Part shown: positions 27,080-38,875 of the stretch, piece by piece
Position numbering within the stretch: position 1 is the first letter of the stretch
Layout: each line of letters starts with the position of its first letter
NCBI RefSeq assembly: GCF_943734655.1
Contig: NC_071355.1
Span: forward strand, 74,671,449 to 74,735,448
Length of the DNA: 64,000 nt
Source: Sabethes cyaneus
Taxonomy: Eukaryota; Arthropoda; Insecta; Diptera; Culicidae
Reading direction: 5' to 3'
The notes under the pieces: generated by a model
Database searches by the model: none
Told to the model about the DNA's origin: nothing
What the model saw: only the letters and a program-made list of their open reading frames with translations
Made by a program: the position numbers and the translations under genes

Positions 27080-29830
27080 CAGAAAAGGAGAAAAACGGAA
27101 GAGTAAAGGAGAAAATACGGGAACAGGAAAATGGAAAAAGAAAAACAGAAATAGATGAAAATGAAAAGAAAGTATTTAAAACGTAAAATAAACGTAATAA
27201 AATGAAAAAGAAAAACAACGGGATAGAAATGAAGGAAAGGCAGAACGTCATAAGATGATAAATGGAACAGACGAAAACGAAAAAAATAGAAAAACGGGAC
27301 AGAAAATAACAAAAAAGGAAAGGAAAAGAAGAAAAACGGGTCCGAAAATGAAGAAAATGAATAAAACAAACAAGAAAAAAAACAAGATAGAAGGATTGAA
27401 AAAGGCGTAAAACGGGACAGGAAAAAGGAAAAGAGGGAACAGCGGCTAGAAACAATGGAACACGAGAGAGAGGAAACGAGATAAATAGAGAAGACTGAAC
27501 AAAAAAAAAAGTAAAAAAAACGTGTCAGAAAGGTGAGAACATGGAAAGAAAAGGGAAATCGAGGTAAGAAAAAGCGAAATAGAACACAAGAAACATAAAG
27601 GGAAAATAAAAATAACGAGAATGAAAAAAGAAAACCGAGAGATGAAACATGAAAACGGGAAATAGACATCAAACAGGATATAAAGAAGATAGGACAAAAT
27701 GAGACGGAAAAAGAAGAAAAGAAAACGAGAGAAAAAATGAAAAAAAACGGGGCAACTTAAAGAGGAAAACGGAACAAACAAAGATAAAAAACGAGAAAGA
27801 ATGGATAAAAAATTTCTTTTTTTTTTTAATTACTTTATGTAGTGGCAAAGAAGAAAACCGGAGATAAAAAGAAGAAAACTAAGCAAAAAAGAGGAGACTG
27901 GAAAAAAAAGGGAGAACGGTAGAGAAAAGAAAGTAAAACGATAAAGAAAACAAAAAACGATAAAGGAAAAGTGATCAAACAAGACAGAAAAACCGCACAA
28001 AATGGAGAAAACGCAAGAGTAAAGAAGAAAACACGAGAGCAGGAAAATGGAGTAACGAAAATAGAAATAATCGAAAATGGAAAGAAAAACTTAAAAACGG
28101 AAAACGGAATAATACGAAAAATAAAAACAAAAAAGGAGAAAAAGCAGAATAATAAAACGCTAATAAGAGGATAAGCGGAACAAGAAAACGAAAGAAAACA
28201 CAAAAAATAGAGAAAATAAAAACGAAAACGAGGTCTGAAAATGATGAAAAACGGAATATAAAAGACGATATGGAACAGAGAAGAAAAGCATTGAAAAGGT
28301 CAAAAAACGAGACACAAAAATAACGGAAAGTGAGTAGAAAAAATGAAACATGAGAAAGAAAACGAGACATATATAGAGAAAACTGAACAAAAAAAGAAAA
28401 ATAAAACGTGTTAGAGAAGGTGGGAACACGGGAAAAAAGAGGAAATGAGGCAAGAGAAGAAAAACGAAATAGAAAAAAGAGAATCCTGAAGTGAAAACAA
28501 GAATAACGAGAGTGAAAAAAGAAAACCGAGTGCATAAAAGGTTATAATAGACGTCAAACAGGATATCAAAAAGAAGGGACAAAATGAGACGGAAAAATAA
28601 GAAAAGAAGGCTGAAAACAAAAGAAAAAATGGGAAAAGCGCAACTAAAAGAGGAAAAACGGAACAAACAAAGATGAAAAACGAGAAGGAAAGGATATAGA
28701 AATAAATTTCGTTTTTTTCAAAAATTGATAAAGTGGCAAAGATAAAAACCGGAGAAAAAGGGAATTCTACGCAAAAAAGACGAGACTGAACAGAAAAAGA
28801 GGGTGAACAGAAGAGAAAAGAAGGAAATACGATAAAGAAAATGAAAAAACAAGAAAGAAAAGAGGTCAAACAAGACAGAAAAAAACGGAACAAAAGGAGA
28901 CAAATGGAAGAGTAAATGAGAAAAAGAAAAAGAAGAAAATACGGGAGCAGGAAAATGGAGAAACGAAAACAAAAATAGATGAAAATGAGAAACATTTAAA
29001 ATGGAAAATAAACGGAATAAAACAAAAAGAAAAACAACGTAAAGGAAATGGTAGGAAATATTTTCCGTTTTACCGAAATATGGAACAGAGAAAAGTAAAA
29101 TAAGAGAAAAGGATTGAAAAGGGCGAAAAACGGGGTACAAAAATAAGGGAAAGAGAAAATATCAGGTAGAAAAAATGAAGCACGAGAAAGAAAACGAGCC
29201 ACATAGAGAGAAAACTGAACAAATAAAAAGAAAAAAAAACGAGTCAGAAAAGGTGAGAAAACGGGAAAGAAAAAGGAAAAACGACACAAGAAAGGAAAAA
29301 CGAAATAGAAAACAAGAGAAGCCTTGCAGGGAAAATAAGAATAACGAGAGTGAAAAAAGAAAACCGAGAGTGGAAACATAAAACCGGGAATTAGAGGTCA
29401 AGCAGGATATAAAGAAGATGGAACAAAATGGGATGGAAAAAGAAGAAAAGAAGCTTAGTTTCGTTTAGTTCTCATTCTCGAAAAACGAGAAGGAAAGAAT
29501 ATAATAAGAATAAGAAAAATATGAAAATTGTAAATATAAACAGGAAAAATGGAAGAGAAAAGATGGAAAATGGCAAAGAAAATTACAAAAAAATAGTTAC
29601 GAACAAGATAGGACAGAAAATAAAAAATATCGAGCAAGAAACTAAGAAATATGGAACAATGAAACTGGACATACGTTGCAGAAGAAGAGGGGAAACAGAG
29701 AAAGAGAAACCATGAAAGGAAAAAGAAGAAAAGTGGGAAAAACAACCAAGTAAACGGCACAGATTAGAATAAAAACGGAACAAAAAGTGTAAAACGGGAC
29801 TGGAAAAGACAAAAAGGGAATAGATGGGAG
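27080..29830 (+). repeat. purine-rich satellite-like tract with about 0.85-kb higher-order repeat
   Basis: About 2.7 kb is built almost only from A and G on the plus strand, in variants of 'gaaaaacggaa'. Long minus-strand open frames rich in Phe, Ser and Leu are by-products. A higher-order period is visible. The anchor 'agagaa(a/g)actgaac' occurs at 27487, 28375 and 29207 (spacing 888 and 832). The rare non-purine block before 'gtggcaaag' occurs at 27842 and 28733. The edges are abrupt near 27080 and 29830. Confidence 0.85.
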
Positions 29831-29844
29831 AGAGTAAGTCGAAA

Positions 29845-30320
29845 AATGTCAATCTTAATTTCAAGTCTAGGTTAAATTTTAAGTCAAATTTTAACTCTGA
29901 TTTCAAGTAATACAATTTGAATTCCAATTTCTAGTCTAATTTCAAATCTTATTTCATGTCAAATTTTAACTTCAATTTCAAATTCAATTTCATGTCCAAG
30001 TCTAATACAATTCCGATTTCAAGTAAAATTGCAAGTCCAATTTCATATCAAAACCAAATTTTCTTTTACGTTCGATTTCATGTCTGATTCCAATCTTCCC
30101 GTCCAAATTATTCCAAATTTAAATCCAATTTTAAGTCCAATTTTAAGTAAAATTTCCAGTTTAACCTGAAATAAAGTTTCAAGCCTAAATTGTTCCGAAT
30201 TCAAGTCTAATTTAATGCCCTGTGTCAAGTCCGATTTCAAGTCGAATTTCAATTCTAATTTCTAGTCCAGTTTCAAGTCTAATATCTAGTCAAATTTCAA
30301 CTTTGATTTTAAATCTAATT
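29845..30320. repeat. degenerate 12-bp tandem array
   Basis: Repeats of a unit close to AATTTCAAGTCT, with point changes and occasional length changes, run for about 475 bp directly after the purine-rich tract. The minus-strand frame gives repeats of the KLDLKFDL type, which I regard as incidental. Confidence 0.8.
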
Positions 30321-32544
30321 GCATCTGAAAGTCTGGAGTTGTCAACGTAATCGTGCGGTATTTTTGAGATAAGTAATAATTGATTCGCCATCCCGCGATT
30401 ACACGATTTCTCGGCAAAAATTGAATACCACGATTTATAAGAATTTTCTTCGCGAGTATTTTAAGGAAAGCAAACCTTTTCCTGTGCTCATTGATGAAGT
30501 CAAAACAAAATAATACCTGACAGAGGTTTAGAAAAAGTTTATTGCCTGATTGATATCGTAAATTGAATGAATTTCCGGCAAATTCGGCTATGGGAAACTG
30601 CGCCCACAAGGATCGACATGCGGCACACTAATATATGTATGATTTTTATAGGAAGCAGCACTTTCTTCAGCACCATGCTGTTTGTTCGTAATCGAAATAA
30701 TGGAAGTAACATGTTGCTCTGTTGGAAGCTGCAAACATGAAGGCATGGCGTGGGTGCAGCATATTTAGAATGGAAGGGTTCACTCAGACACCCTTCCATC
30801 ATCGTCGAGAGCAAACGCGTGTCGATTGTAAATATTTTGCCAGTTCGATCGTTCCTAGAGATTCACGGTCCAGTATATAGACACTCCGCCCACGTTGTGA
30901 ATCGTGACTCGCTCGTTTTGGCGCAATCACTATTACCGGGGCTAAGCCCTAGATATAATCAGCAATTTCACCAGAAATGTGTCACCCTCCGAGAGAGAAA
31001 GAGACAGCGAGGGAGCTGTAAACCTTACTATTAGTTTTATCAGTGACCGGCGACAGGAAAAAAAATCTGCTATCAAAACAAACCTAACTTTGTTAATTTT
31101 CCCGTCGGTGCTGCTGCTGCTGTTGCTCTGCTCGTATCGTAAAAGTAAAAGTTTTCCACCCGACAAGAAAAGTTTTATTTTCCGCGGCTTCGCGGAGCGT
31201 ATAATTCTGTTTATCTCTCGCAAGCTACATGAAGTCATATCTGTTACCCTCTGACTATCGGATGATGAACAGATAAAAATGTCTGTTAATTATGCTTCGA
31301 CGCCGATGATACAAATCTTCGTGCTGTAGATTATGAATTGATTTATTTATAGCATGGTATATATTATGTCCTTAGTAGATGAACAGTGAAAGCATTGATG
31401 GATTGCTTATAAATAACACGAAATACTAGAACTTTCCTTCTTTGATTTGTGATTTGATATTACTAGAAAAAAGTAATTACCGAAACTTCACCGTGAAGCC
31501 CTAAGCTATAATGCAAAGGCACTAAAATTATTCGCAAGTAGTCAGAGAGTATCGACTTTAATAGCGACGTCAGGTGTAGCGCTCTTTTCCATTTTTCCAC
31601 ATAAAATTCAATTGTACAAAAGAAGCACGTTTCAACGATTTTACGCTTCATTTCGGATTATTTTATTTTGCTATCTCTGGCAGTGGGAATCGTTGTTCAA
31701 CAGTTTTAATCCTAATTTTGGTCCCTTCTAGTTTCTGAAAGCATTTTCGGCGATTAGAAGCTTCTTTGGTATGAAATGGGACAGCTAGCTGAGGGGAAAT
31801 GGGGAAGGAAGCTTCACTCTGGATATCCCAAATCCCTACCTAGCGTTTCCACGTGGTCATACCCGGTAATGCTCCAATTTGATAATTGAGTAGCCGAACT
31901 ATTGAGCTTGTTAGACCAGTGTTGTACCTCGCACTAAACCAGAACAGAATAACCAGTGTTAAACCAAACTGAAAAAAATTAAAATGAAAGTTTAACGACT
32001 TTAACTACTAGCCAGCGATAAAATACCAGCTAGCTTCAAATAAAGCTAACAATCTTTCCAAGCGGTGGCATCGGAATTTCGAAATTAGGCGCGATTTGTC
32101 GATATTGACTCCTTAACTAGTTCATTTCCATTCATAGAAGGTAGAAAATGTCAGTTTTTAACCTACGTCTTAGTACGAAAGTAATTCAGAGAAAGTAGGA
32201 AGTAAATTCACCAGAATATGGAAGCCAAAATATTTGTGTTTCAATTGGACATTGAGGTTTCTACAACAATTTTCAACTTTCTGGAAACTGTTAGAACTTT
32301 GATCCAGCAAATTTATTAAAAGCACAGAAGAGGTCGCTGACCTTTTCGGAGTAACATGCGGTTGGTTATCTTTTCTAGTCCGATTTGGCAGGCTCTAATT
32401 ATTCAAATTTGATCAAATCAAATATATTTTTATAAGTATTCTAATGGTGTGGTGTTTTTCATGGCAACCGCCTTTTTCTAGCAATTTTAGATAAATGAAG
32501 GGTCTTTGACCCTAGTTTCCTTGATTTGAAGAAATGTAAAAGCT
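30321..32544. other. intergenic region with a GC-richer patch
   Basis: No gene is recognised. 30780-31250 is less AT-rich than its surroundings, with CpG-containing segments ('ccacgttgtgaatcgtgactcg', a tatatag at about 30875, a GCT run near 31112). It could be regulatory or an unrecognised 5' UTR. Nothing decisive is visible. Confidence 0.35.
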
Positions 32545-32699
32545 AATCACCCGTATTCCGTATTTCGAAAGTCTTGGTATTTCGAACGAAAGTGGATGGT
32601 ATTCTTCATTCCGCCAGCAAAATCAAATGGGCAAAACAACTCGTTCGAAACAAGTCGAACTAAATAAAGACTCGAACGAAATACAGAATAAGGGTGAAT
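32545..32699. mobile_element. 155-bp foldback MITE
   Basis: The left end 'aatcacccgtattccgtatt' and the right end, with complement 'tattcacccttattctgtat', are inverted repeats of about 26 bp. Both have internal 'tttcgaacgaa'-type motifs. A partial related copy is at 57464-57550. Confidence 0.6.
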
Positions 32700-33159
32700 A
32701 TCTTTGGAATCCGTTGGGATACAATCGAGCTACTTTCGCCAGGAGATAAGCATTGTCATATGGAAATGGAATCCGTTGACAGGTTGTTTGATTGCTGCTA
32801 AAATAGTCATTTTATCCTAATTTACCGCTGCGAAAATTATTACAAAATGATTTTTTTGACAAAACTCACAAAATACATCCTGTAAACAAGCACCAAACCA
32901 TTGAAATGCATATAAAAATACCTGTCTTTTGTTGAAAGAACAAATAAAAAAGATTATATCTAGCCTAGCGGAATGCAGAGATATTTACTACAAAAATTGA
33001 AGGTAACACGCTGTTCATTTAATCATACCTCCAAACAACAAAACGTGTTGCAAACAAACACCCTGTCATCGGATTCCTCGTAAAAATAGCTTTCTTATGG
33101 CCAAAAAAACATATATCATTTTTATATCGAGAACTATGGTAATATGCTCTTCATTAGGT
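32700..33159. other. AT-rich spacer, nothing recognised
   Basis: No coding or structural feature supported. Confidence 0.4.
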
Positions 33160-34126
33160 CAAAATTGCCAGAAAAAGGCGCGTGCCGTGAACAAGCATCA
33201 CACCATTAGAATTCTTACAAAAATATCTTTTAACATCAACAGATTGATTGAAAGCGGCGACCGACAAAATATTAGGAATTATCGCGGCATAACCAGCCGC
33301 TCAGCGACGTGCAAACTAATCGAAATAATAGTAAGCAATGTGATTCTTTCGCTTACGAAGAGCTATATACCTGTTGACCAACACGGATTCATGCCAGGAC
33401 GATCCTTCTGCACTAATCTTCTGGATTTCACATCGACTTGCATCTCCCACATTGAGCAGAAGGCTCAAATCGATATAGTGTATACCGAGTTAAAGGCAGC
33501 GTTTGACCGTATAGACCACCGAATACTCTTGCGAAAACTTTCCCGGCTTGGCGCTTCACAACATTTTGTCGAGTGGTTGAGCTCCTACTTATGCGGTCGA
33601 ACATTACGCATACAACTCAATTCCTGCTTTTCCTCACCATTCACAAACAAATCGGGCGTACCACAAGGCAGCAATGTGGGACCTTTGCTATTCTCGTTGT
33701 ATTTTAATGACGTATCATTACTTCTGGGTGACGGTCCGGTTACGGTTAGCTGTTCGGTCAATTGAAGACTGCCATAATCTTCAAAAGCTGTTGGATATTT
33801 TCGTAAACTGGCGCCGCAAGAATTGGTTGATCGTTAGTGCAACAAAGTGTCAGATCAAGATATTCCATCGCATTGTTAACCCAATTATATTCGAATACAA
33901 AATTGGTGATCAAGTGCTCAAAAGGCTTGAATATGTCAACGATCTTGGAATTATTCTCGATGCCATGCTTAATTTCAATTTGAATCGTACAAAAACCATT
34001 TCTAAAGCAACTCGGCAGCTCGGTTTTATCTCGAAAATTGGACGAGATTTTAAAGATCCATACTGTGTAAAAGCTTTATATTGCTCGTTAGTACGACCAT
34101 CATTGGAAAATGCGTGCTTGATTTAG
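33160..34126 (+). mobile_element. jockey-like LINE RT fragment with motif C deleted
   Basis: The frame at 33240-33765 encodes an RT start (NIRNYRGITSRSATCKLIEI), then PVDQHGFMPGRSFCTNLLDF, motif A (DIVYTELKAAFDRIDH) and motif B (SGVPQGSNVGPLLFSLYFND). Near 33740 the frame shifts and the YADD-containing stretch is missing. It resumes with RSIEDCHNLQKLLDIFVNW and runs to SLVRPSLENACLI, with a stop at 34124-34126. The lost catalytic motif makes this copy inactive. It is 5'-truncated. Confidence 0.8.
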
Positions 34127-34379
34127 ACTCCCTACCAACTAGGGAGGATGGCCTCAATCGGGCTTTTCTCCATCTAGTTACTTCATGGAGACCCTTAAGA
34201 GGTCAGGCGGACAGAAACAAAATAAAATAAAAAATTCGAATTCAGTGTCATTGCCACTGTTTAGAAGTGCAACTGTAAAGGCATCACTGAGGTTCCCAAG
34301 AAATGAAATTCGGCCAATAGCTAAGAGCAAAGAAAGCTAATTGAGCAATACTAGTCGATAATAAAGGGTGAATAACTGG

Positions 34380-35130
34380 TAAACGGCTGAATAATGCCTA
34401 CCGTCAGTGCCTCGCGTACCTGAAGGCATAAAATAGACTCCGCACTGGTCCTCGGCCTCAGTAGTCTTATCCAATGATTCCTATTCCTTCCCTTCTGGTG
34501 GTATCAGCCGCGCTACAAGCAACCTTAGTGGAGAATGGGTAACCAATCCCGGTATAAACTAAGATCGTATGCCGACAGGGAAGGAGGCAGTTATGCTTTC
34601 GCTGAGTGTTGTCAAAAGGAAGACCCTTGTCAGTCGTGAGTGCTTTTCTCCAGGTTAGGAGCGGCTTACGACCGTGATTCCGCTGCACAGTGGATTGTAA
34701 TTTCCTTATCATGTGCGCGACTGTATCCCAGCGTCTGATTCGGAGCTGGCGGCTGACTTATGAAACGCTGTGTCTCGTCAGCTATATCCAAGACGGCAAA
34801 CCTGTCGGCGAGATTAAGTATTGCAACCCTACTAGAGCCGCATACTTAAAAAAAGAGATTTGCAGAAGATAAAGGTTGATGTTGCAGCCATTCAGGAAGT
34901 GCGATGACGGAAGGCGGGAAAACGCGAATTCCGCGCAGTAGATCCTATTGCGGGCATGACATTCAAGTATCACATCTACTACAGTGGCGGCCATAAAGCA
35001 AAGTAGGGAGTCGGATTCGTATTACATGGAAAAAATAAGGCGTGTCGTGAGATCGAGACCAATCGAGACTTCACTTGACCGACCCGGACTGCTATTCGGT
35101 GTCAATTTAACACTGTTAAGGATCGCCCAT
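34380..35130 (+). mobile_element. RTE-like LINE 5' UTR and endonuclease fragment
   Basis: 34380-34640 resembles the 5' leader of the LINE at 47045 ('gcaaccttag(t/c)ggag', 'gggaaggaggca'). 34870-35030 encodes IKVDVAAIQEVR (endonuclease QE motif), FRAVDPIAGMTFKYHIYYSG and GVGFVLHGKN with single stops. The rest of the endonuclease and the RT are missing. It abuts the 3' side of the antisense gypsy remnant. Confidence 0.65.
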
Positions 35131-38100
35131 TTGATGTCATCCTTCAGACGATAATTCTGACAATCAAATTGACTCTTGGTCGAATTGCGGTCGCGGTGAC
35201 GTCACGATGTTCCCATAAAAAAGTGTACAACGAGATGCCTCATCCCCGTTTTCTATTCGGTAGAAATTGTAGGGTTCTATTAGGGTGGGGTGCTAACTTC
35301 CTGTGGTCTGACGCGACCCAAGCGGGTTCGGATATTTCGACCAAGGAATATGTTTGCTGGTAATTCCGGTTTCGGAATGAGGAACCTTTCGATACTGTTG
35401 AAGGAATTTGTTGGTGTTGACTTGCTGAGTGTTGTTGTTTGTTGATCCCATCGACTTAAGTGCTATGTGTTCCGCTCGCTCTGGCAGTTGCTGAATCTGG
35501 TGTAGGGCAAACTGTCCGAACTCTTCTTCGTTATTTCGTCTCTCGTGAAGAGCCAAGTGATTGCGGTACCGGACCAAATTTTTACTATCCGACAGATCTT
35601 GCAGAAATGTCGGGAATACAACGTGCCCACGCATCACATCTATATTGATTTCAAAGCAGCATACGATACAGTCGATCGAGACAAGCTATGGCAGATAATG
35701 CACGAATACGGTTTTCCGGACAAACTAACGCGACTGATCAGAGCTACATTGGATCGAGTGATGTGTTTCGTACGGATCTCTGGGACACTCTCGAGTCCCT
35801 TCGAGACGCGACGAGGGTTGAGACAAGGTGACGGTCTATCCTGCATGCTGTTCAACATCGCTCTTGAGGGGGTGATCCGACGAGCGGGCATCGAAACGAG
35901 AGGCACGATTTTTACCAAGAGTAGCCAACTTCTAGGCTTTGCAGATGACTTCGATATCATTGCCAGGAACTTTGCGACGGCGGAGGCAATCTACGCCAGA
36001 CTGAAAGTGGAGTCTAGGAGAATTGGGCTAAAAATAAATGCGTCGAAGACCAAATACATGAAAGGAAGAGGCTCAAAGGAAACAAATGCGTGCCTCCCAC
36101 GGACGGTAACCGTTGACGGCGACGAACTAGAAGTGGTAGAGGAGTTCGTGTATTTGGGATCGCTGGTGACCGCGGACAACAACACTAGTAAGGAGATCCA
36201 GCGGCGCATCCAAGCGGGAAATCGGGCCTACTTTGCCCTTCGTAAAACGCTACGATCAGGAAGCATACGCCGCCGCACGAAGCTAACAATGTACAAAACC
36301 ATTATTAGACCGGTAGTTCTTTATGGACTTGAAGCCGTGACGCTGCTTACGGAGGGCATACGCGCCCTTGCCGTGTTTGAGCGGAAAGTGCTGTGGACGA
36401 TATTTGGCGGAGTACAAACTGAAAGCGGAGAGTGGCGGAGGCGTATGAATCACGAGCTACAGGCACTGTTTGGGGAGACTCCCATCGTGCATCTAGCAAA
36501 AATTAGCAGGCTACGGAGGGCCGGACACGTCGTAAGGATGCCGGACGACAGTGCGACGAAAATAGTCCTCTTCAACAACCCCACCGGCACCAGGAACAGG
36601 GGGGCCCAACGTGCACGATGGCTCGACCAGGTCGAAAGCGATTTGCGACCTCTGAGACGACTAGGAAATTGGCGACGAGTGGCCCAAGACCGAGTTGAAT
36701 GGAGACGAGTGCTTGAAACAGCACGAGCCACCCCGGCTCTATGCTACTGAAGAAGAAGAAGAAGATTGCGGTACCGATTGGCCCGATTGATTGGCTTGGG
36801 ATTCTGGAGCAGTAGTCGGCATTCGTATTTTGACCAGTTGGTTTGTAAATTACGTCGAAATTTAAGTGAGCCAAATAATCGGCGTAGTTTGCCGTTCGAC
36901 TAATATATAGCGTAGGGAGTGATTTTTCTGGATGTAGGATTTGCGTAAGTGGTTTATGATTCGTAATCAGCGTGAATTTACGCGCGTATAGGTAGTGGAA
37001 GAATTTCCTCCCCGCACACACAATGGCGAGAGCCTCTTTGTTGATCAGCGGGTACCGTTACTCGGTGGCCGACATGGTACAACTGGCGTATGCTATCGGT
37101 CGCTTCGTCCCATTGCTTAAACGATGTGAGAAAACGGCACCAAGACCAGTTTTGCTTGCGTCCGTTGCAAGAATTAGCGGTAGGGAAGGGTCGTACTGCA
37201 TTAGCACTTGGGGTGAGACCAGAACCTGTTTCAAGTCTTGATAAGCTCTGTCTTTTTCGGGTGTCCATTCAAATGGATCGGCTAGCAATACGTCGCGGAG
37301 ACTTCTAGACCTTCGAGAGAGATTGGGAATGAACGCACTATAGTGGGTTGCCTTACCTAGGAACGGCTGCATTTCCTCCGAGGAGTCGGACGTGGAGCAT
37401 CACGTATAACTTTGACGTGCTTATCCGATTTGTATAGGTCGTGATGATCGATCCTCTGACCTAGGCATTTGAGTGATGACGTGGCGAAGATGCATTTTGC
37501 CTGGTTGAGTCATAGACCATTTTGCGTTATCCTGTCCATCGTTGCGGTAAGTGCTAGCAGGAGCTCGTCGAAGTCTTTTGCGAAGACGATTACGTCGTCG
37601 TAGAAGCTGACAACGTGATCCAGTTCTTTTTCACAAGGATGTGAGTTAGCGATGCCCACTCGGAGTAGTCCACATTCTTATAGAATCCGGAGGCTAGCTT
37701 CTTATCGATCTCGGCTACATACCGGCCGCGCAGCGCAAGAGGTACGTCTTTAGCCCTTGCGAAAACTGGAGATATTCCTGGTTTCAGGTGAACTTTCGCA
37801 GGGGGTCCTTCGAGCTTTCCGGGAACGTCGCCGAAGATACTGTCAAAGTTGACCAAAAGTTTCGACAAATGAGTTGCTTGATCCGGAGTAAGTTCGGTAC
37901 TCGTGAGTGAGTTGATGGACTGATCTGCAGAGAACAGTCGGTTCGGCAGTTTTGATTCTCCTAGTATTCCACACGGTGCTCCGGTATCCAGTTCTATTTG
38001 CAATCGACGGCCATCGATTCCGACATCGATGAGTTTCTTTCCGGTGGATGAGACGTTGCGCACTAGACAGAGAGACAGCACGAAGTCGGCGTTTCTTGAG

Positions 38101-38530
38101 ACTCTACCTGATAGGTAGAAGAGTTCTGAAATTTCTCCTATCGGCAGTCTTTAGCTATGCGACCTTTCTTGCCGCAAGCGTTGCATCAGAGGTTGCGGAA
38201 TCGACATTGACTTCTCGGATGCTGTCAACTACATCCGTTGAAGAAATTTGATTCTCGCATTGTTGGAAGAGTGACAATCGTTGACGAGATTGCTCGTTGA
38301 GCGTTGACGAATAGCTTCGGGGTACACTGGCGGCGGTGTACCGTTGTTGATCTCTCGAATCGTGTTCCAGTCGTGATCGCTTCCAGGGAGCGTGCAGCGC
38401 AGCGTTGAAAGTATTCGGATTTTTTGCGATGATCTCGTCGCTTACGTCTCTTCGAGTCCATGCGGGCTCCTGCAGGAATTGTTCAATGAGCATTAGGTCT
38501 AGAAACTGGTCGTATTTGCAGTAGGCAGCA
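35131..38530 (-). mobile_element. Ty3/gypsy element, antisense, degraded, carrying an RTE insertion
   Basis: Read on the minus strand from about 38500 to 35130. A gag part (38493-38155) leads to a zinc knuckle CNACGKKGRIAKDC near 38150-38195, in which the usual His is Arg. The protease has QIELDTGAP at about 38005-37980. The RT N-terminus is GKLEGPPAKVHLKPGISPVF. An RT deletion of perhaps 70-80 residues follows near 37620. The catalytic stretch is SFYDDVIVFAKDFDELL (about 37600). RNase H is ILATDASKTGLGAVFSHRLS (about 37150), then KFTLITNHKPLTQILHPEKS. A tail region continues beyond the RTE insertion at 35557-35290. Integrase and LTRs are not identified. Confidence 0.8.
35572..36763 (+). mobile_element. 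RTE-like LINE, 5'-truncated, uninterrupted RT frame (family A), with target duplication
   Basis: An open frame runs from the insertion point to TGA 36748-36750 with no stop or frameshift. It encodes RT motif A (DFKAAYDTVDRDKLWQIM), motif B (GLRQGDGLSCMLFNIALEGV), motif C (LLGFADDFDIIA) and the C-terminal part (VYLGSLVTADNNTSKEIQRR, FGGVQTESGEWRRRMNHEL, WLDQVESDL). The 3' end is a (GAA)n tail. GATTGCGGTACCG is duplicated exactly at 35559-35571 and 36764-36776, a 13-bp target-site duplication in the antisense gypsy element. The intact frame and perfect duplication point to a recent insertion. The copy cannot move alone because the endonuclease is missing. Confidence 0.9.
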
Positions 38531-38535
38531 CCCTG

Positions 38536-38700
38536 CGCCAGTTGATAAATCCAAAGCCTTTTTGCATATAAATGGTAGACCTAACAGACATTATTTGACC
38601 AATTGGTAAAGTTGATGTCCTCAATTTTACCAATTCATCAAATAATTTCTTTTAAGTCTACCAAAAATATGAAAAAAGGCTTTGGCTTCATCAACTGGCG
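38536..38700. repeat. 165-bp hairpin (foldback MITE-like)
   Basis: The left arm starts 'cgccagttgat...ccaaagccttttt' and the right arm ends 'aaaaaggctttgg...atcaactggcg'. The arms pair over about 75 bases with few changes and a short loop near 38610-38620. It lies at the gag end of the antisense gypsy remnant. Confidence 0.8.
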
Positions 38701-38875
38701 AAATATGGCTCCTGGCGAAATATGGATCCTCTACCCTATATCTAATGGCCGAATCACAAAACGAACGTCATATTCGGCCGAAAATATTCACGCCCATCCT
38801 AACAAAGTCGTATATAGTGCAACAGCGATCCCGATCAAATGAAAAAAACAAATTTATAACAGGATGAGTTCTAAA

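Noticed and set aside
27009..29927. Overlapping minus-strand open frames of 100-210 codons rich in Phe, Ser and Leu
   Set aside because: They arise because the plus strand is nearly all A and G, so the complement has few stop codons. The frames overlap in all phases and are not conserved between the higher-order repeats.
35545..36750. 401-codon open frame as a host gene
   Set aside because: It is the RT of an RTE-like LINE, bounded by a target-site duplication. Its apparent start lies in the flanking gypsy DNA.
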